The translations under genes were made by a program, and so were the position numbers. From Ontholestes murinus (lineage: Eukaryota > Arthropoda > Insecta > Coleoptera > Staphylinidae): a DNA stretch of 64,000 bases. Below, one piece after another: positions 10,496-21,400 of this stretch. Under the pieces are notes generated by a model. It was given only the letters and a program-made list of their open reading frames with translations. It searched no databases and was not told the DNA's origin. Position 1 is the first letter of the stretch. Every line of letters begins with the position of its first letter. The stretch lies in the NCBI GenBank assembly GCA_963969525.1, contig OZ018392.1:37390936-37454935 (forward strand), in the 5' to 3' direction.

Positions 10496-11200
10496 TAATG
10501 ACCATATAATGAGATTCATTGCCCACGAATATGAGGCGAGTGCAGCAATTCATACGAGTGGTCATTGTATGCGAATTGTACATTATACTTTTTCTACGAT
10601 TATATGAATTAAAAAATACAAATATAGATTTCTACTTATTGACTTTGAACAAACTTTTATTTATCAAAAATATACATGATATTGATACAATTATGAAATG
10701 TTCTTGGAGATCGTGTATATGATAGAATATTTACCGTAGGGTTTTATTTATTTAACAAAACTACTCTCACTATTACTACTTAGCTTTATTTTGCGTAAAT
10801 TTCAACACACTCGCAATTTTATTTTGACGTGTAATTTCACGTCAGAAAAGTCAACTCTAAAATCAAATGTGTGTTATAAATTTTATATTTGCGTGAAATT
10901 GAAAAACTTTATTTTTTTGAATTTTAGGAAATTCACATGTAGTCATTATAAAAATCGTTTGGTCTGGTTCAATTAATACTATTAATGCTATGTTATTGTA
11001 ATATCCCTCGCCTGTTTAACTGTTGTAGCACTAGTGCTACAATAGATATATTGTAACACTAGTGCTACAATAGATATGTTGTAGCAATAGTGCTACAAGG
11101 GTTGCTATGACAATGAACATATAATATATACATAACATACAATGTCAAATTTCATAATCAAAAAGTAACCTACAATTATGATATTTCATTATAGGAGTAG
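10496..11200 (+). repeat. Dispersed repeat unit, copy 1 of a tandem pair
   Basis: This unit and the one at 11205-11700 share ordered blocks: GGTCATTGTATGCGAATTGT, a TTCTTGGAGATC block, CTCACTATTACTACTTA, GTAAATTTCAACACACT, a CACGTCAGAAAAGTCAACTC block, AATATCCCTCGCCTGTTTAA, the GTAGCAC palindromes and GGTTGCTATGACAATGAA. Copy 1 is longer because of extra AT-rich sequence near 10600 and 10900. No coding capacity is convincing. Superfamily is not recognised; palindromic iterons near one end recall Helentron-type non-autonomous elements, but no diagnostic terminus was found. Confidence 0.65.
11023..11100 (+). repeat. 28-bp tandem iterons with a 16-bp palindrome
   Basis: Two complete 28-bp units (11023-11050, 11051-11078) and a partial third (11079-11100) each centre on GTAGCACTAGTGCTAC, a perfect palindrome with small changes in units 2 and 3, spaced by AATAGATAT. 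A reduced version lies at 11592-11634 in the neighbouring unit. Such phased palindromes suit hairpin formation or protein binding. Confidence 0.85.
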
Positions 11201-11204
11201 AAAA

Positions 11205-11700
11205 TAGTATATTGTATAATGTGCATACAATGTTACTCATTGCCCACGAGTGGGCAATGGTCATTGTATGCGAATTGTACACTATACATTTTTATTTATT
11301 AAAAATATACGTGATATTGAGACAGTTATTAAATTTTCTTGGAGATCATGTATATGATGGAATATTTACAGTAGGGTTTGATTTTTTTAACAAATCTACA
11401 CTCACTATTACTACTTACCACTATTTTGTGTAAATTTCAACACACTTGCAATTTTATTTTGACGTATAATTCCACGTCAGAAAAGTCAACTCAAAAATCA
11501 AATTTTATATGTAATGTTTTTATAATATTTGCGTGTAATTGAAAAACTTATGAATGCTATTATATTATAATATCCCTCGCCTGTTTAACCATTGTAGCAC
11601 TAGTTCTACAATAGTTATATTGTAGTGCTACAATGGTTGCTATGACAATGAATATATACATTTCTTAATAAAAAAGTAACCTATAATTATGTTATAGGCC
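11205..11700 (+). repeat. Dispersed repeat unit, copy 2 of a tandem pair
   Basis: This is a shorter version of 10496-11200 with the same block order, ending at AGTAACCTATAATTATG. The opening differs: CATTGCCCACGAGTGGGCAATG forms a local palindrome at 11228-11250 that copy 1 lacks. It is followed directly by an inverted Y copy. Confidence 0.7.
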
Positions 11701-11717
11701 TTCGGCTTATATAAATT

Positions 11718-12115
11718 TCATGTAACTACAAGAGTTTATTAGCAATTGTCAAAAAATATCAAAATTTTCATTTTTTTTTCTCTCGAAAGTTAAGAATTTT
11801 ATGAAAAAATGTTTTAATGAAACTTGTTCATTTTTTCATTCCCTGTAATTTTTGTTTGAAAAGTTTTGTATTATTTTTCATATTTAGAAAAATATCGGAA
11901 AAAAACAAAAAAAGCGCCTCGAGTAAACATCGGTTTATGAATGTTCACCAAAACTTTTCATTTTCAGTTTTTTAATGATAGAACCATAAATTTAAGGTTT
12001 CATCTCAAACAGATAATTCGTTTTTGAGATACAACGCCCACGGTCAGACAGACACACACACATACACAGACACATTTTTTTTCTCCATAAATTAGGTACA
12101 AAAGATAGAAAAAGA
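11718..12115 (-). repeat. Family Y, inverted, right end truncated
   Basis: Read in reverse, this copy contains the Y blocks in order: GTGGGCGTTGTATCTCAAAA, the AAACCTTAAATTTATGG block, TTCATAAACCGATGTTTACT, CTCGAGGCGC, and the TAATAAACTCTTGTAGTTAC region. The right terminus (GATGGCCACATCACCA) is missing and the left end stops near 12115 in an ACACAC-rich stretch. It is more diverged than the copy at 45512. Confidence 0.7.
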
Positions 12116-12324
12116 AACTATCCGATTCTATTGCTTTTTCTCTCTAGTATCTACTTTCTTCAACAAATTTGGTTTTTAGGTTTAAACTTTCATAGGTTTA
12201 ACCTTTATATTTATTTTGAAAGTTTGAAACAAGGTTTTTTAAAAAGACGTATCGATAATTAAAGCTTTAGTATTTTTAGGTGGTTCAAGGAATTGCTAAT
12301 TGCTACATTGTTATTTTGGGTGAG

Positions 12325-12870
12325 GAAATTAGGTTATTGTTCAATTCAATTGAAGAGTAGGCTGGCTGAAATATTAATATTTAGGATAGGTACTTAATCA
12401 AGGTATAATTCATTGTGGTAGTTGAAGAGTACGTTTGTTAATGTATAATGATTTAAGGTAGGTTAGGAGTATGCTAGGTCAACGCACAATTTATTAAGAT
12501 AGGATAAGAAAACGATAAGTTAATTAATGCATTATTATTTGAGGTAGGTCAAAAGTATGCTAAGTTAATATAAAAGATATAATGATAGGTTGAGCGTGCG
12601 TTATGTTAAAGCAATTCAATTTAGTATAGGTTCGGAGTAGACTAAGTCAATGTATAATTTATTGCAGCAAGTCAAGTGTATGCTTAAGCATCATTGATTA
12701 AAGTATTTTAGAAGTACGTTAAATAAATCTATAATTTATTGTAGTAGGTCAAATATATGCTAACTTAAGGTATTATTATTTAAAGTAATCGTGAATTTGC
12801 TAAAGCAATGTTTAATTTATTATAGCAGATCAACTTCACACTAAGTAATGTATTCTTTATTAATGTATGT
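12325..12870 (+). repeat. Degenerate ~40-bp minisatellite
   Basis: About twelve head-to-tail units of 38-45 bp can be aligned by eye. The consensus begins GTAGGTCAAGAGTATGCTAA, followed by a GTTAATGTATAATTTATT half. Units diverge widely, and length changes are small. It directly precedes a hammerhead-like motif at 12876. No frame is conserved across units, so coding is unlikely. Confidence 0.75.
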
Positions 12871-12875
12871 TCTAG

Positions 12876-12913
12876 TTTGATAATGACAAGTTAAAATTGT
12901 CGAAACTATAGTC
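12876..12913 (+). ncRNA. Hammerhead-ribozyme-like motif
   Basis: TAGT, then TTGATAAT, a 5-bp stem II GACAA/TTGTC with loop GTTAAAA, GAAAC, the self-complementary ACTATAGT as stem III, GTC, then ACTA, which pairs with the leading TAGT as stem I. All three stems form although the core is UUGAUAAU rather than CUGAUGA. It has the same layout as 6042-6076 with different stem sequences, which looks like covariation. No PLE coding sequence is adjacent. Activity is unproven. Confidence 0.5.
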
Positions 12914-12984
12914 ACTAAATAAAGTCCGTGTTATACAAACAAAGTTAAAAATGTTTTTTATTTGTGAAGTAGAAGCCTCCACCG

Positions 12985-13130
12985 TTAACAGTTTGAAAAA
13001 GATAATTCGTTTTTTTTTAGAAATCAGTGCAATGGACCTCAAAATTGATATTTCCGCAAAAAAAATCAAAAAAATCACGAAAATAATACTTCCCCTAAAT
13101 ATACTACGTATACGGTGAATGTAAAAAACT
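12985..13130 (-). repeat. Family Y left-end fragment, inverted
   Basis: TTAGAAATCAGTGCAATGGA, a CCTCAAAATTGATATTTCCG block and AATAATACTTCCCCTAAATA followed by TACTACGTATA are the reverse complement of the Y left end. Only about 145 bp remain. Confidence 0.75.
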
Positions 13131-13136
13131 GTACCT

Positions 13137-13640
13137 AAGATCATGATTTCATAAATAGGATACTAAATAAAGAAAAATTTACATGGAATTTACTAACTCA
13201 GAACATTGAACACTGTATCGAGGACCAAAATATGGAAATATCTAGCCTAATACGAAATATATACAGAATAACAAGAAATAAAATAATAAACAAGGAGACA
13301 TCGGAGAAGTCTATAACCAAATATGGAGTAAGAGCAAGCAGATTCCTAAACAAGGACGGAATTATTATATATACGAAACCGAGAATCAAACCACTTTTTA
13401 TTAGTTACTGATAATTAAATCTCATGCCAATCTCAAAATGTGCATGTCAGGTCAACGTAACATTATTAACAGACATAAATGGAAAAGAATATGGAATGAC
13501 AATGAAACAAGAAACAGAAACATGTCAATATTGAAATTGAAGAAAGAAACAAATAATCATAGAACAGGTTACAACAACCAATACTTCGGAGTATGATTGG
13601 AAAGTAAGGGCAAAATTAAGGATAACAAAATAAAAGAAAG
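13137..13640 (+). pseudogene. Unrecognised decayed coding remnant
   Basis: A frame is open from about 13137 to a stop at 13409-13411 (about 90 codons), including ITKYGVRASRFLNKDG and IIIYTKPRIKPLFISY. A shift of frame then continues open from 13411 to 13596 (about 61 codons) with KMCMSGQRNIINRHKWKRIW and HRTGYNNQYFGV. Two adjoining, compositionally similar frames joined by one frameshift suggest an old coding sequence. The product would be basic and Asn/Lys/Ile-rich. I recognise no domain; a viral or transposon origin is possible but unsupported. The minus-strand frames at 12872-13389 are complements. Confidence 0.3.
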
Positions 13641-13649
13641 ATAAAAGAG

Positions 13650-14315
13650 TAAAATTAATACAGCAGAAATATTTTTTATAATTAATTTATAATTAATAGG
13701 AATTCGAAGAACATAAACAAGGTTAAACTTCAAATGTAACAATAGAATCTCATGAATATTACATATTACAGCTATAACTTAGTTGTTATGTGATGAATAC
13801 TTACAAAGAATAAAAAATACGATACGAAAAATATGAAGGAGGTGTGGAACAATATAATAGCAAAATTACTATATGAATCAAGTAATAAATAAATAACATA
13901 TACCTAGAATAATAATTTTAAATCCCAGATGTTAAAATCTTTATACATACCCTGGAACAAAATAGAAATAATGGAATGCGTTTCGTTTCGAAAATTTTCA
14001 TTGCGTAATATATGTAAATGAAATAGTATATCAATTATTAAGTGAGTCTAAATTGGCGTAAAAATCCAAAATGTTCTGATCAATTTGCAATTTCTACTTA
14101 ATATGGTAATTATCTACTTCTGGCATCATCCTTAAAAGATTAACTTTTAAATTATTTTGATCAAAATTAAATCTCATTTGCTATCTAGATAAGACAAATT
14201 AATCCTTCAATTATTAACTAACTTCTAAACTAAGGTTAAGTGATGGACTTAAATTATGCTCAATTGAGAATTAAAAACAATCAATATTCAACTTTATTTC
14301 GTTTAGTGTTTTTAC
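13650..14315. other. AT-rich, no gene seen
   Basis: Low-complexity AT-rich DNA with no shared repeat or frame. It ends at the start of a full-length Y copy. Confidence 0.4.
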
Positions 14316-14318
14316 TTT

Positions 14319-14905
14319 CCCTATATACGAAGTATATATAGGGGAAGTATTATTTTGATTTTTTTGAACATTTTTTTCCCAGAAATATCCGTTTTGAGTC
14401 CATTACACTAATTTCTGGAAAAAAAAAATTGTCAGTCTGTCCGTGGGCGCTGTATCTCAAGAACGAATTATCGGTTTGAAACTTTAAACTTAAGGTTTTA
14501 CTGGAACTGAAAAGCTTTTGGTATACATTCATAGACCGGAAGTGGATGATTACTCGAGGCGTTTTTTTTGTTTTTCGTGATATTTTTCTAAATATGAAAA
14601 ATTTAAAAAAAAACATTTCAAACATTTTAACGATAGTTAAAGAGAATAAAAAAATTGAAAAAATTTAAAACATATTTTTCATAAAATTCTTAACTTTTGA
14701 GAAAAAAAAAAATAAAAATTGAAAATGTTGACATTTTTTGCCAATTGCCAATAAACTATTAGAGTTACATGAAACTTGTATTAGAAATAATGTAGATAAT
14801 TCAAAAGTAAACAAATCATTAAGAATAGCTTTTTTGCGTAAACCTCATAGTTTTGGAGTAAAATAAAGGGAAATTGCTATGATGGCCACATCACCATTTT
14901 TGTGT
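14319..14905 (+). repeat. Family Y, full-length copy
   Basis: The left end is TTACTTTCCCTATATACG with a palindromic continuation to AGTATATATAGGGGAAGTA; the right end is TGATGGCCACATCACCAT plus a T run. The interior holds the conserved landmarks GTGGGCGCTGTATCTCAAGA, CGGAAGTGG and TACTCGAGGCG, and poly-A/T patches. There is no open frame of note; a 91-codon minus frame is incidental. Length (~585 bp) agrees with the copies at 45512 and 52953. Insertion appears to be into T-runs. The class is unresolved. Confidence 0.75.
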
Positions 14906-15169
14906 TTTAGTGCTAGGATCAACTCATTTGCTATTTAGATTTAAAAAACACATTTTTGATTTGATGGTTCAACTTTTTCTTAATTATTGGAATCACTTGA
15001 TTTTAGTTGTTTCAAAATTTATTTTTAAATATTTATAAACTTGCCTAACTAGTTTCGATCATTTTCAGTGGAGCTATTACTTCTTCTATGATATGTAAAT
15101 TTTACGTAGCTCTTAAATTTTTTCTATTTTTTGTACAGTTTTAATCTCTTGATATACCGTAATAGTCCA

Positions 15170-15570
15170 TCGCCTGTGTGTTACATAACAGTCCCATTAA
15201 GACCTCAAGGTTTACCATAATGAGGATATTTATATATTTATCCGCGACCAAAGAGCAATGTCGGGCTTCTTTTTGTTCCCGTTCTGTCGGGTTCGTGACA
15301 GAACATCAGATCCGTATCTTTGGCCCCAGAGATGAGAAAGAGCGCGTGACTTTAATAAAATCAAGCGTTCCGATGGTGATCAGAGATTTTTGTTATTATT
15401 TCGCCAGACGTGACTGCCGACTGGAGGTTCATAAAAACTCAACGCCGAAGAAAGAAGAAAGGTTACCCTTGATTTTTATAAAGTTTCGTTTTGCCATTTC
15501 CTGTCGGTTTGCTTTGAACGAATTTCATTTCCTGTCAGCATCTTTTCAACAATGGAATTTTTTTTGTTAG
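15170..15570. other. Higher-GC unique island, possible conserved sequence
   Basis: This block stands out from AT-rich surroundings and matches nothing else here. A 130-codon plus frame (15178-15570) contains no recognisable domain, and its Cys/Arg/Phe-rich composition does not look like a conserved protein. It could be host non-coding or exonic sequence. A splice-site and cross-species search would settle it. Confidence 0.3.
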
Positions 15571-15599
15571 ACCAGTAGAAAGCTTTATGCAAAAATAAG

Positions 15600-16130
15600 A
15601 CATAGAAAAACATTTGTTCATACTAGATTTTAAATTGAAAACTTTGTTTTTTTATGTCTGCTTTTATGATCGGCTATTACTTTAAATATTATACACACAC
15701 CCACCGATTTGCACATATGCTGTGGGATGAAAGACATAAACGGTGGCAAGATTAATTGCATATGGAGAGCGGCAATAGTTTCTATATGGAAATTGTATTG
15801 GGAAATTATAACGTAAGTAATAATATTTATTTTCTTTTAAGATATACACGGAGAAACGAAATTTAAAACTCCGCAGTGATTTTCTGCTTCTCTTTTTTAA
15901 CGCGCTATACTGATGAGATATAAAAAACAAGGAAACAATAGTTTAATTTATTTGCCTATGAAATTCATTGGTTTAAAATAAAATGTTATTTTTTATGACC
16001 AGATAAATGCTGGCCAAAATTAATGAATACTAATTTGAAAGTTAATTAAGACGAAAAATTTTATTCATAATTTATGCTTTTATTTCGGTTTTTATTACAT
16101 ATAATCAACAGAATTTAACAGTATATTACA
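15600..16130. other. No feature seen
   Basis: AT-rich DNA without recognisable repeats or coding signals. An ACACACACCCACC patch lies at 15690. Confidence 0.4.
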
Positions 16131-17520
16131 TCATCTTCACATAACTCATCAATCAACATTAGGGTTTAACACCACAAACCAAGAATTTATGATCAAAAAT
16201 CGAAGATTGGGGACTTCAAACCAAAAAAATTAAAAAAATCGAAGATACTATACTACTGACTGAATACCTGAAGTAAAAAACTAAAATTTACATATGAAAG
16301 AAAAAAAAAACAAATGCCAAAGACTAAATATTTAAAGCCAAAGTCTAAATTAGTTTTATTCAGTAATTTACGTGTGGTATTTGTAAATACGATTAATCGA
16401 GTTTGCACAGCAAAAATCCTAGACCAAAGATATAAGATCAAATACCTAAAATCGGAGATCAAATATTAGGGATAAAAGATCATATAGCAAAGATGAAGGA
16501 TGAAAAATTACACATCAATTGTCAAATATCAGAGATCGAAGATTAAAAATAAAATCAATATCAAATTTCAAATATAAAAAATTAAATGTAGAACACCTAT
16601 GATTAAAACCCAAATATAAAATATTTAAGAAAACAATTAAATTAAAACAGACCCAAAAGATCTAAAATTTAATATAAAAAACAACGGATAATCTAAAACA
16701 ATAGGTTAAACATTATGCATTAAAGGTCATATAGTAAAGAACAATGATGAAATATTAAATATTAAAAATAAAAAATCATGAAGCAAAGGTCGAACATTAA
16801 ACAGAATATATAAAAAATCAAAGTTCTGTGTTTAAAGATCAATAATCGATGATTAAAGCAATAATTAAAACAAACACAAAGATTAGGAGAAGTAAAACTT
16901 CTCCTAATTTGAAAATTTGGTTCCATAGAGTAGCAGAACAAGTTTCGATTATATTAAAAATACAAAGACGAAAATTTACATATAAGTCAAAAATTATGGA
17001 TCAAAGGTCATTTAGAAAAAAATCAAATGTCAAAAAATTAAAGATAAAATTAATCACCAAATAATCAAACATTTAAAATTATAAATAAAAATAGATCAAA
17101 AATTAAAAATTCAAATTGTATAATCAGAGGCTAAACATCAGAGATTAAAGAAAATCAATCATTTAATTAATTCAAGTGCAAAATCCAAAAACTAAATGTC
17201 AAACCTATTACCAATCTTAAATCAAAAGTTAAATATCATGCGTCAAAGGTGCTATAGCAAAGACTAAAGATGAAAAATTGGAAATTAAATATCAGAGATT
17301 GAAGATTAATAACAGAAATCAAGCATCAATGATTAAATATGAGAACATACAGATTAAATATGATCAATAGAATCTACCAAGAGACCAAGAGCATTAAGCA
17401 AGAAAAGGAAAAACCAAAAATCAAAGCCAAAAATTACAGTACAGAAGCCAAAGGCGAAGACTAAAAAACTAAGATCAAGTTTTGTATTACATAGTAAAGG
17501 ACCTTGAATTCTTAAACTTT
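16130..17520 (+). repeat. Degenerate short-word satellite (GATCAAA/AAAGATTAAA)
   Basis: The plus strand is built of recurring words such as AAAGATCAAA, ATTAAAGATC, AATCAAAGA and CCAAAGACTAAA, with 7-12 base spacing and heavy divergence. Purines and A dominate throughout, a strong strand asymmetry. No frame is conserved. The same texture returns at 20200-20720, 21410-21800, 22130-22990 and 23230-23540, so a once-continuous array has been split by later insertions. Confidence 0.6.
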
Positions 17521-17559
17521 GCTGACATATTTAATTAAAACTAGATACAGAGAATATCT

Positions 17560-18070
17560 ACCTAAACGACTTAAAAAAAAGCATATATAACACCCTATTC
17601 GCTTCAAAAATAAATTACCTATGCGCAATTTGGGGGGGTACATCTAACAAAAACACCAACACCATTCAAAGACAACAAAACAAATGCATCAAACTTATAT
17701 ATAATTTGGACAAAAAAACACCAACGAGCACTCTATATAAAATAATACCAGAACTAAATATTAGACAAAAAATTTACTTTGAAAGAATTAAGTTTATACA
17801 TAAAATAATTATAGGTTCAAGTAAATCTAATGTAAAACTGGAAAAAAAACAAACATGTACATAAATATTTAACTAGGCGAAAAAGCGACATTCATGTCAT
17901 TCAGAATGAAACAAATATTCTCAAACAAGGATTATTAGTAGATGGTGTTATTATAACACTGTTATACAATATAATGAACTGCCAGGAGGCCTGAGGAACA
18001 TTGATGACATAAAATTATTTAAAATGAAAGCCAAAGAACATATACGGGAAAACGTCGTGTTTCTATAAAA
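17560..18070 (+). pseudogene. LINE RT C-terminal fragment
   Basis: From 17580 the plus frame reads SIYNTLFASKINYLCAIWGG, then NTIQRQQNKCIKLIYNLD, TPTSTLYKIIPELNIRQ and IYFERIKFIHKII to a stop near 17862. This is the conserved segment after the LINE polymerase palm (a short helix ending YG/CxIWGG, an IQ-x-QNKA-like helix, and the loop to the last helices). After frame decay, YNELPGGLRNIDDIKLFKMK at 17970-18030 is the usual N-x-LP...F-KK end. Jockey/CR1-like. Its 5' part is missing. Confidence 0.7.
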
Positions 18071-18132
18071 AATAATGTTGTGACAGTTAACTGTATTTGT
18101 ATTTTTTGTATTTGTGTAACTACTCTCATCAC

Positions 18133-20071
18133 TAGAGAGCGGAATTCTAGCATTATGCTTATCCCTAATATTAATAGCATCGAAAAAATTTCTTAATATC
18201 TATACGAATCTTGAAGAATGTGATTACTTAGCGCTAAGTTTTTTTGTGCTTTTTTGCTTATTTTGACTTTTTGTGCTTATTTTGACTTTTTATGCTTATT
18301 TTCATGCTTTTTTAGATTCTGATGCTTATTTGGAGCATTTTCTTAAACATTTAAATAACATTTAATAAAAATTTCACGCTGATATTAAATTAATGTGCTA
18401 ATATAGAGAATTTTCGTAAAAATCTGTATTCCATCATTTATAGATTATATTTGTATTACATATTTTCTTCGTGTCTTTTGACAACATAATTGTTTAAAAT
18501 CTTCATAATATGATACAATAATTATAATGAATTTTATTATTAATAAATATTAGTACAAATTACCAATTTACAATGGATTCGTTTATAAATAAGTAGATAT
18601 AATAGACCGTCTCATTATTCAGATAATACAGACGAACGCTTCATAGGAATCACACCTATGATATTCCGGATGTAAACGTCGTTAAACTAGGCCCAAACAG
18701 GGGCCCCAGTAAGTATAAAATGTAAACAAATTTAAGTCATAGCTAATAATCAGGTGTTCTGCAACCGTTTACATTCGAATATCCCTTTAAGAAAATTACA
18801 AAATAATGCATTTAAATCCTTTTTGGGAAAATATTGTAAAATGCGCATTCCTGAGAAAAAATTATGTAGCTCTTGCGTAGTATGAAACCATACAAAAAAT
18901 TAAAGATTTTATTAACAATAATTAAATATGATGATGAAACCACAGACGCTTGTTTAATTTAATAATAGGAGTTTAACATGAAGACATCCGACCAATAGTA
19001 TTATGATATATACAAAAGAATTGAAGAAAACTGATAATAACATTATATCAAAATTCATAAATGATGGACTGACAAGCTTATTTTTGCCGTAGACAATACC
19101 AAGTTAAAAATTTTACTAATAATGCATTTTGTGCATTGTACAAGTTTAGCACATGAATAGAAACGAATTTCTGAAACTATAAGAATGAAATTTCCATTTG
19201 TAGATTTAATTAAATATGGAAAAATAGTTCTTATATTCTTCTGTGAGTGCAATTATTCAAGGAGTCATTACCTGATATCTCACTGCCCCATAAACCAGTT
19301 CTAACAAAATGGGGAACTTGGCCATATTCTACGATGTACTATGCGAACAATTTTGAAGAATTTAATAAGGTTATATACAACTTTCCCGAAACGACAAGCA
19401 AATCAGTTAATGACTGTCAAACAGTTCTTAAGAAACAAGAGCTTCCTTCAAAACAATTTAGTTACATAAAATCGCGTTTAAATTTTGTGAGCAACACAAT
19501 CAAATCTTTATAAAAGCAGATTCATTTTAGATAATACCTGGACGCATTGGCCAAGAAATCAAAATAATATCGACAGAAGTATTCGGTGAAAATGAAGGAT
19601 TTTTAATATTAAATAAATTAAACTTGATTTTGAATGGCAATTTTCAAATGGATCCAGCTATAATTTAAAATAAAGAGAAGCTTTTTCACTTTCAAAAATT
19701 TATTGAGCGTCAGAAGTAATAATTTTTACAATTAAACCCCTAGAACAACATTTAATGATCTACTGTTTTCATGAATAGATTTTAGTTATATTGAAATGTA
19801 TACAAAATTACAATTTAATTTTTAAATACTTACATGATATTATGTATTGCGTAAAGAAAGTGTGTTTATTTTAGTTTTAAGCAGAATTTCTATGTAAAAT
19901 ATGTTGATAAACGTGTAACATATTAAGAAAATATAGTTTTCTTTAGTGCTTTTTTCGTGTTTTTATGCTTTTTTTCCTGTATTTGTGCTTTTTTAATGCT
20001 TTTTTCACTAAATTTTGTGCCTTTTTAAGTGCTTTTTTTCATATTTTTTAAGCTTTTTTATCCGCTCTCTA
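18133..20071 (+). mobile_element. hAT-type DNA transposon relict with 8-bp TSD
   Basis: The termini TAGAGAGCGGA (18133) and its reverse complement TCCGCTCTCTA (ending 20071) are flanked by CTCATCAC (18125-18132) and CTTATCAC (20072-20079), an 8-bp target duplication with one change. That size is diagnostic of hAT elements. Subterminal regions carry repeated TGCTTTTTT/TGCTTATTTT words on the same strand at both ends (18245-18340, 19945-20060). The centre holds a transposase remnant. Total 1939 bp. Confidence 0.85.
18890..19512 (+). pseudogene. hAT transposase remnant
   Basis: Decayed frames give HFVHCTSLAHE (19130-19160), RISETIRMKFPFVDLIKYG (19168-19220) and an open 88-codon stretch 19247-19513 with FKESLPDISLPHKPVLTKWG, TWPYSTMYYANNF and SVNDCQTVLKKQELP. 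The order C-x-AH, FP-VD helix, FK--LP-PPV-TRWGTW and YYA-NF is the region between the catalytic core and the C-terminal dimerisation domain in one hAT-like transposase family. Several stops and frameshifts precede it and the RNase H-fold catalytic residues are not seen. It lies inside the 18133-20071 element. Confidence 0.7.
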
Positions 20072-20150
20072 CTTATCACATTCTCACTCTTTATCATCTT
20101 AATTAATCATTTATATACATTAGAAAAAAATAAAAGATAGTCTCCATCAC

Positions 20151-20176
20151 CATGTCAAGAATTAATTCTTGACATG
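20151..20176. repeat. Perfect 26-bp palindrome
   Basis: Two 13-base arms, the left one CATGTCAAGAATT, meet without a spacer and match exactly. It is 80 bases beyond the hAT right end, at the border of the satellite texture. Function unknown. Confidence 0.9.
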
Positions 20177-20759
20177 TAGGAGGCAAATTCAAAAATTAAA
20201 ATCGGTGGAAGGTACTTCTTGGTTTAGTCTTTATAGCTATTCATTTTCCTAATGCCGTACAAAAAAATAAAATTAAAAAAAATAAAAAATATAAGTTTAA
20301 AATTTCTAAAACATACAAAAATTTAATATGATTCATAAGAGACCAAAATAAAAATTCAATGATTTAAGACCCTAGGATGAAACCCAAAGACCTAAAGTAT
20401 AAGATTAAAATTTAAAAATAAACGTTCAAAGATCGATTATACAAATCCATAGATAAAATATAAAAAAACTAGAGACCAAAGAAAAGTTGGAGAATAAGGT
20501 CAAAAATTATTGATATTGATCTAAAATTGCAGACCAGAGATGTAAGATTACAGTTAAATAATCGAGGTTCTAAGATCAAAGATTAAAAATCAAATATCAA
20601 AGTAGCGATAATATTTTAAGTAAAATATCAAAACACAAAGACTAATTATAAAAACCAAAATACTAATGGCCAAAGACTAAAAAAATGGGTTCACAAATCA
20701 ACGACAAAGGAAAAGAGCTATCAAATGCCTTTATTAATATGCTTAAATAATTGAAAATT

Positions 20760-21400
20760 GTAAACGAAACTCTGTACGTATTATGGTATTTATGTTTATT
20801 CCACTAATTTAACAGTTCTTCTCAGAAAATATATTTGAAAAATCAAGAGGCGAATAATCTATGCTGTTTTTAACCATGATTAAAACACAACCATAACGAT
20901 ATCTCTTTCTCGAAAATTGTGTCGCTACGGGAAAGTTAGTTATCACAGTAGCTATGCACTCCTCGTGAGTCAGCCAATACTCAGAAAAGCAAAAACGGAA
21001 ATATTGTAGTCATCGTCATTTAATATGGTATCAATTTAATTAATTTTTAATCGAAGGGACTGTATATTGATACGTAGACAAACTAGTTCTTTGGTATTTA
21101 TGCTGTCGAACCTTAAATCAGGTTTTTTAGGTATGATATTAATGAAATGCTATTAGGGGAATGGCACACGAATGCTTGCAAATTTAGCATAGCTTTAGTT
21201 ACTAATTTATATTTATCTATATTTTTGAAGAAAATAATATTAAATGTGTGTATTGGTATTGCAAAAGGTAATATTAAGATCACTTGCACAATTCATTAAC
21301 TTAATACCCACCGCAGATATAAATTTATTCAAAGTAAATCTTTTATTCCAAAAGGGCTTGCAATGATATGTAGATTTGTTCTTAATGTTATGTTATTTAT
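20760..21400. other. Unique sequence within satellite region, no gene
   Basis: Less biased DNA, including CTTTCTCGAAAATTGTGTCG around 20907 and CACTCCTCGTGAGTCAGCC around 20956. It matches nothing else in the window and contains no convincing frame. Confidence 0.35.

Noticed and set aside
15178..15570. 130-codon open frame as a host gene
   Set aside because: No domain, signal or splice context; kept only as a unique island.
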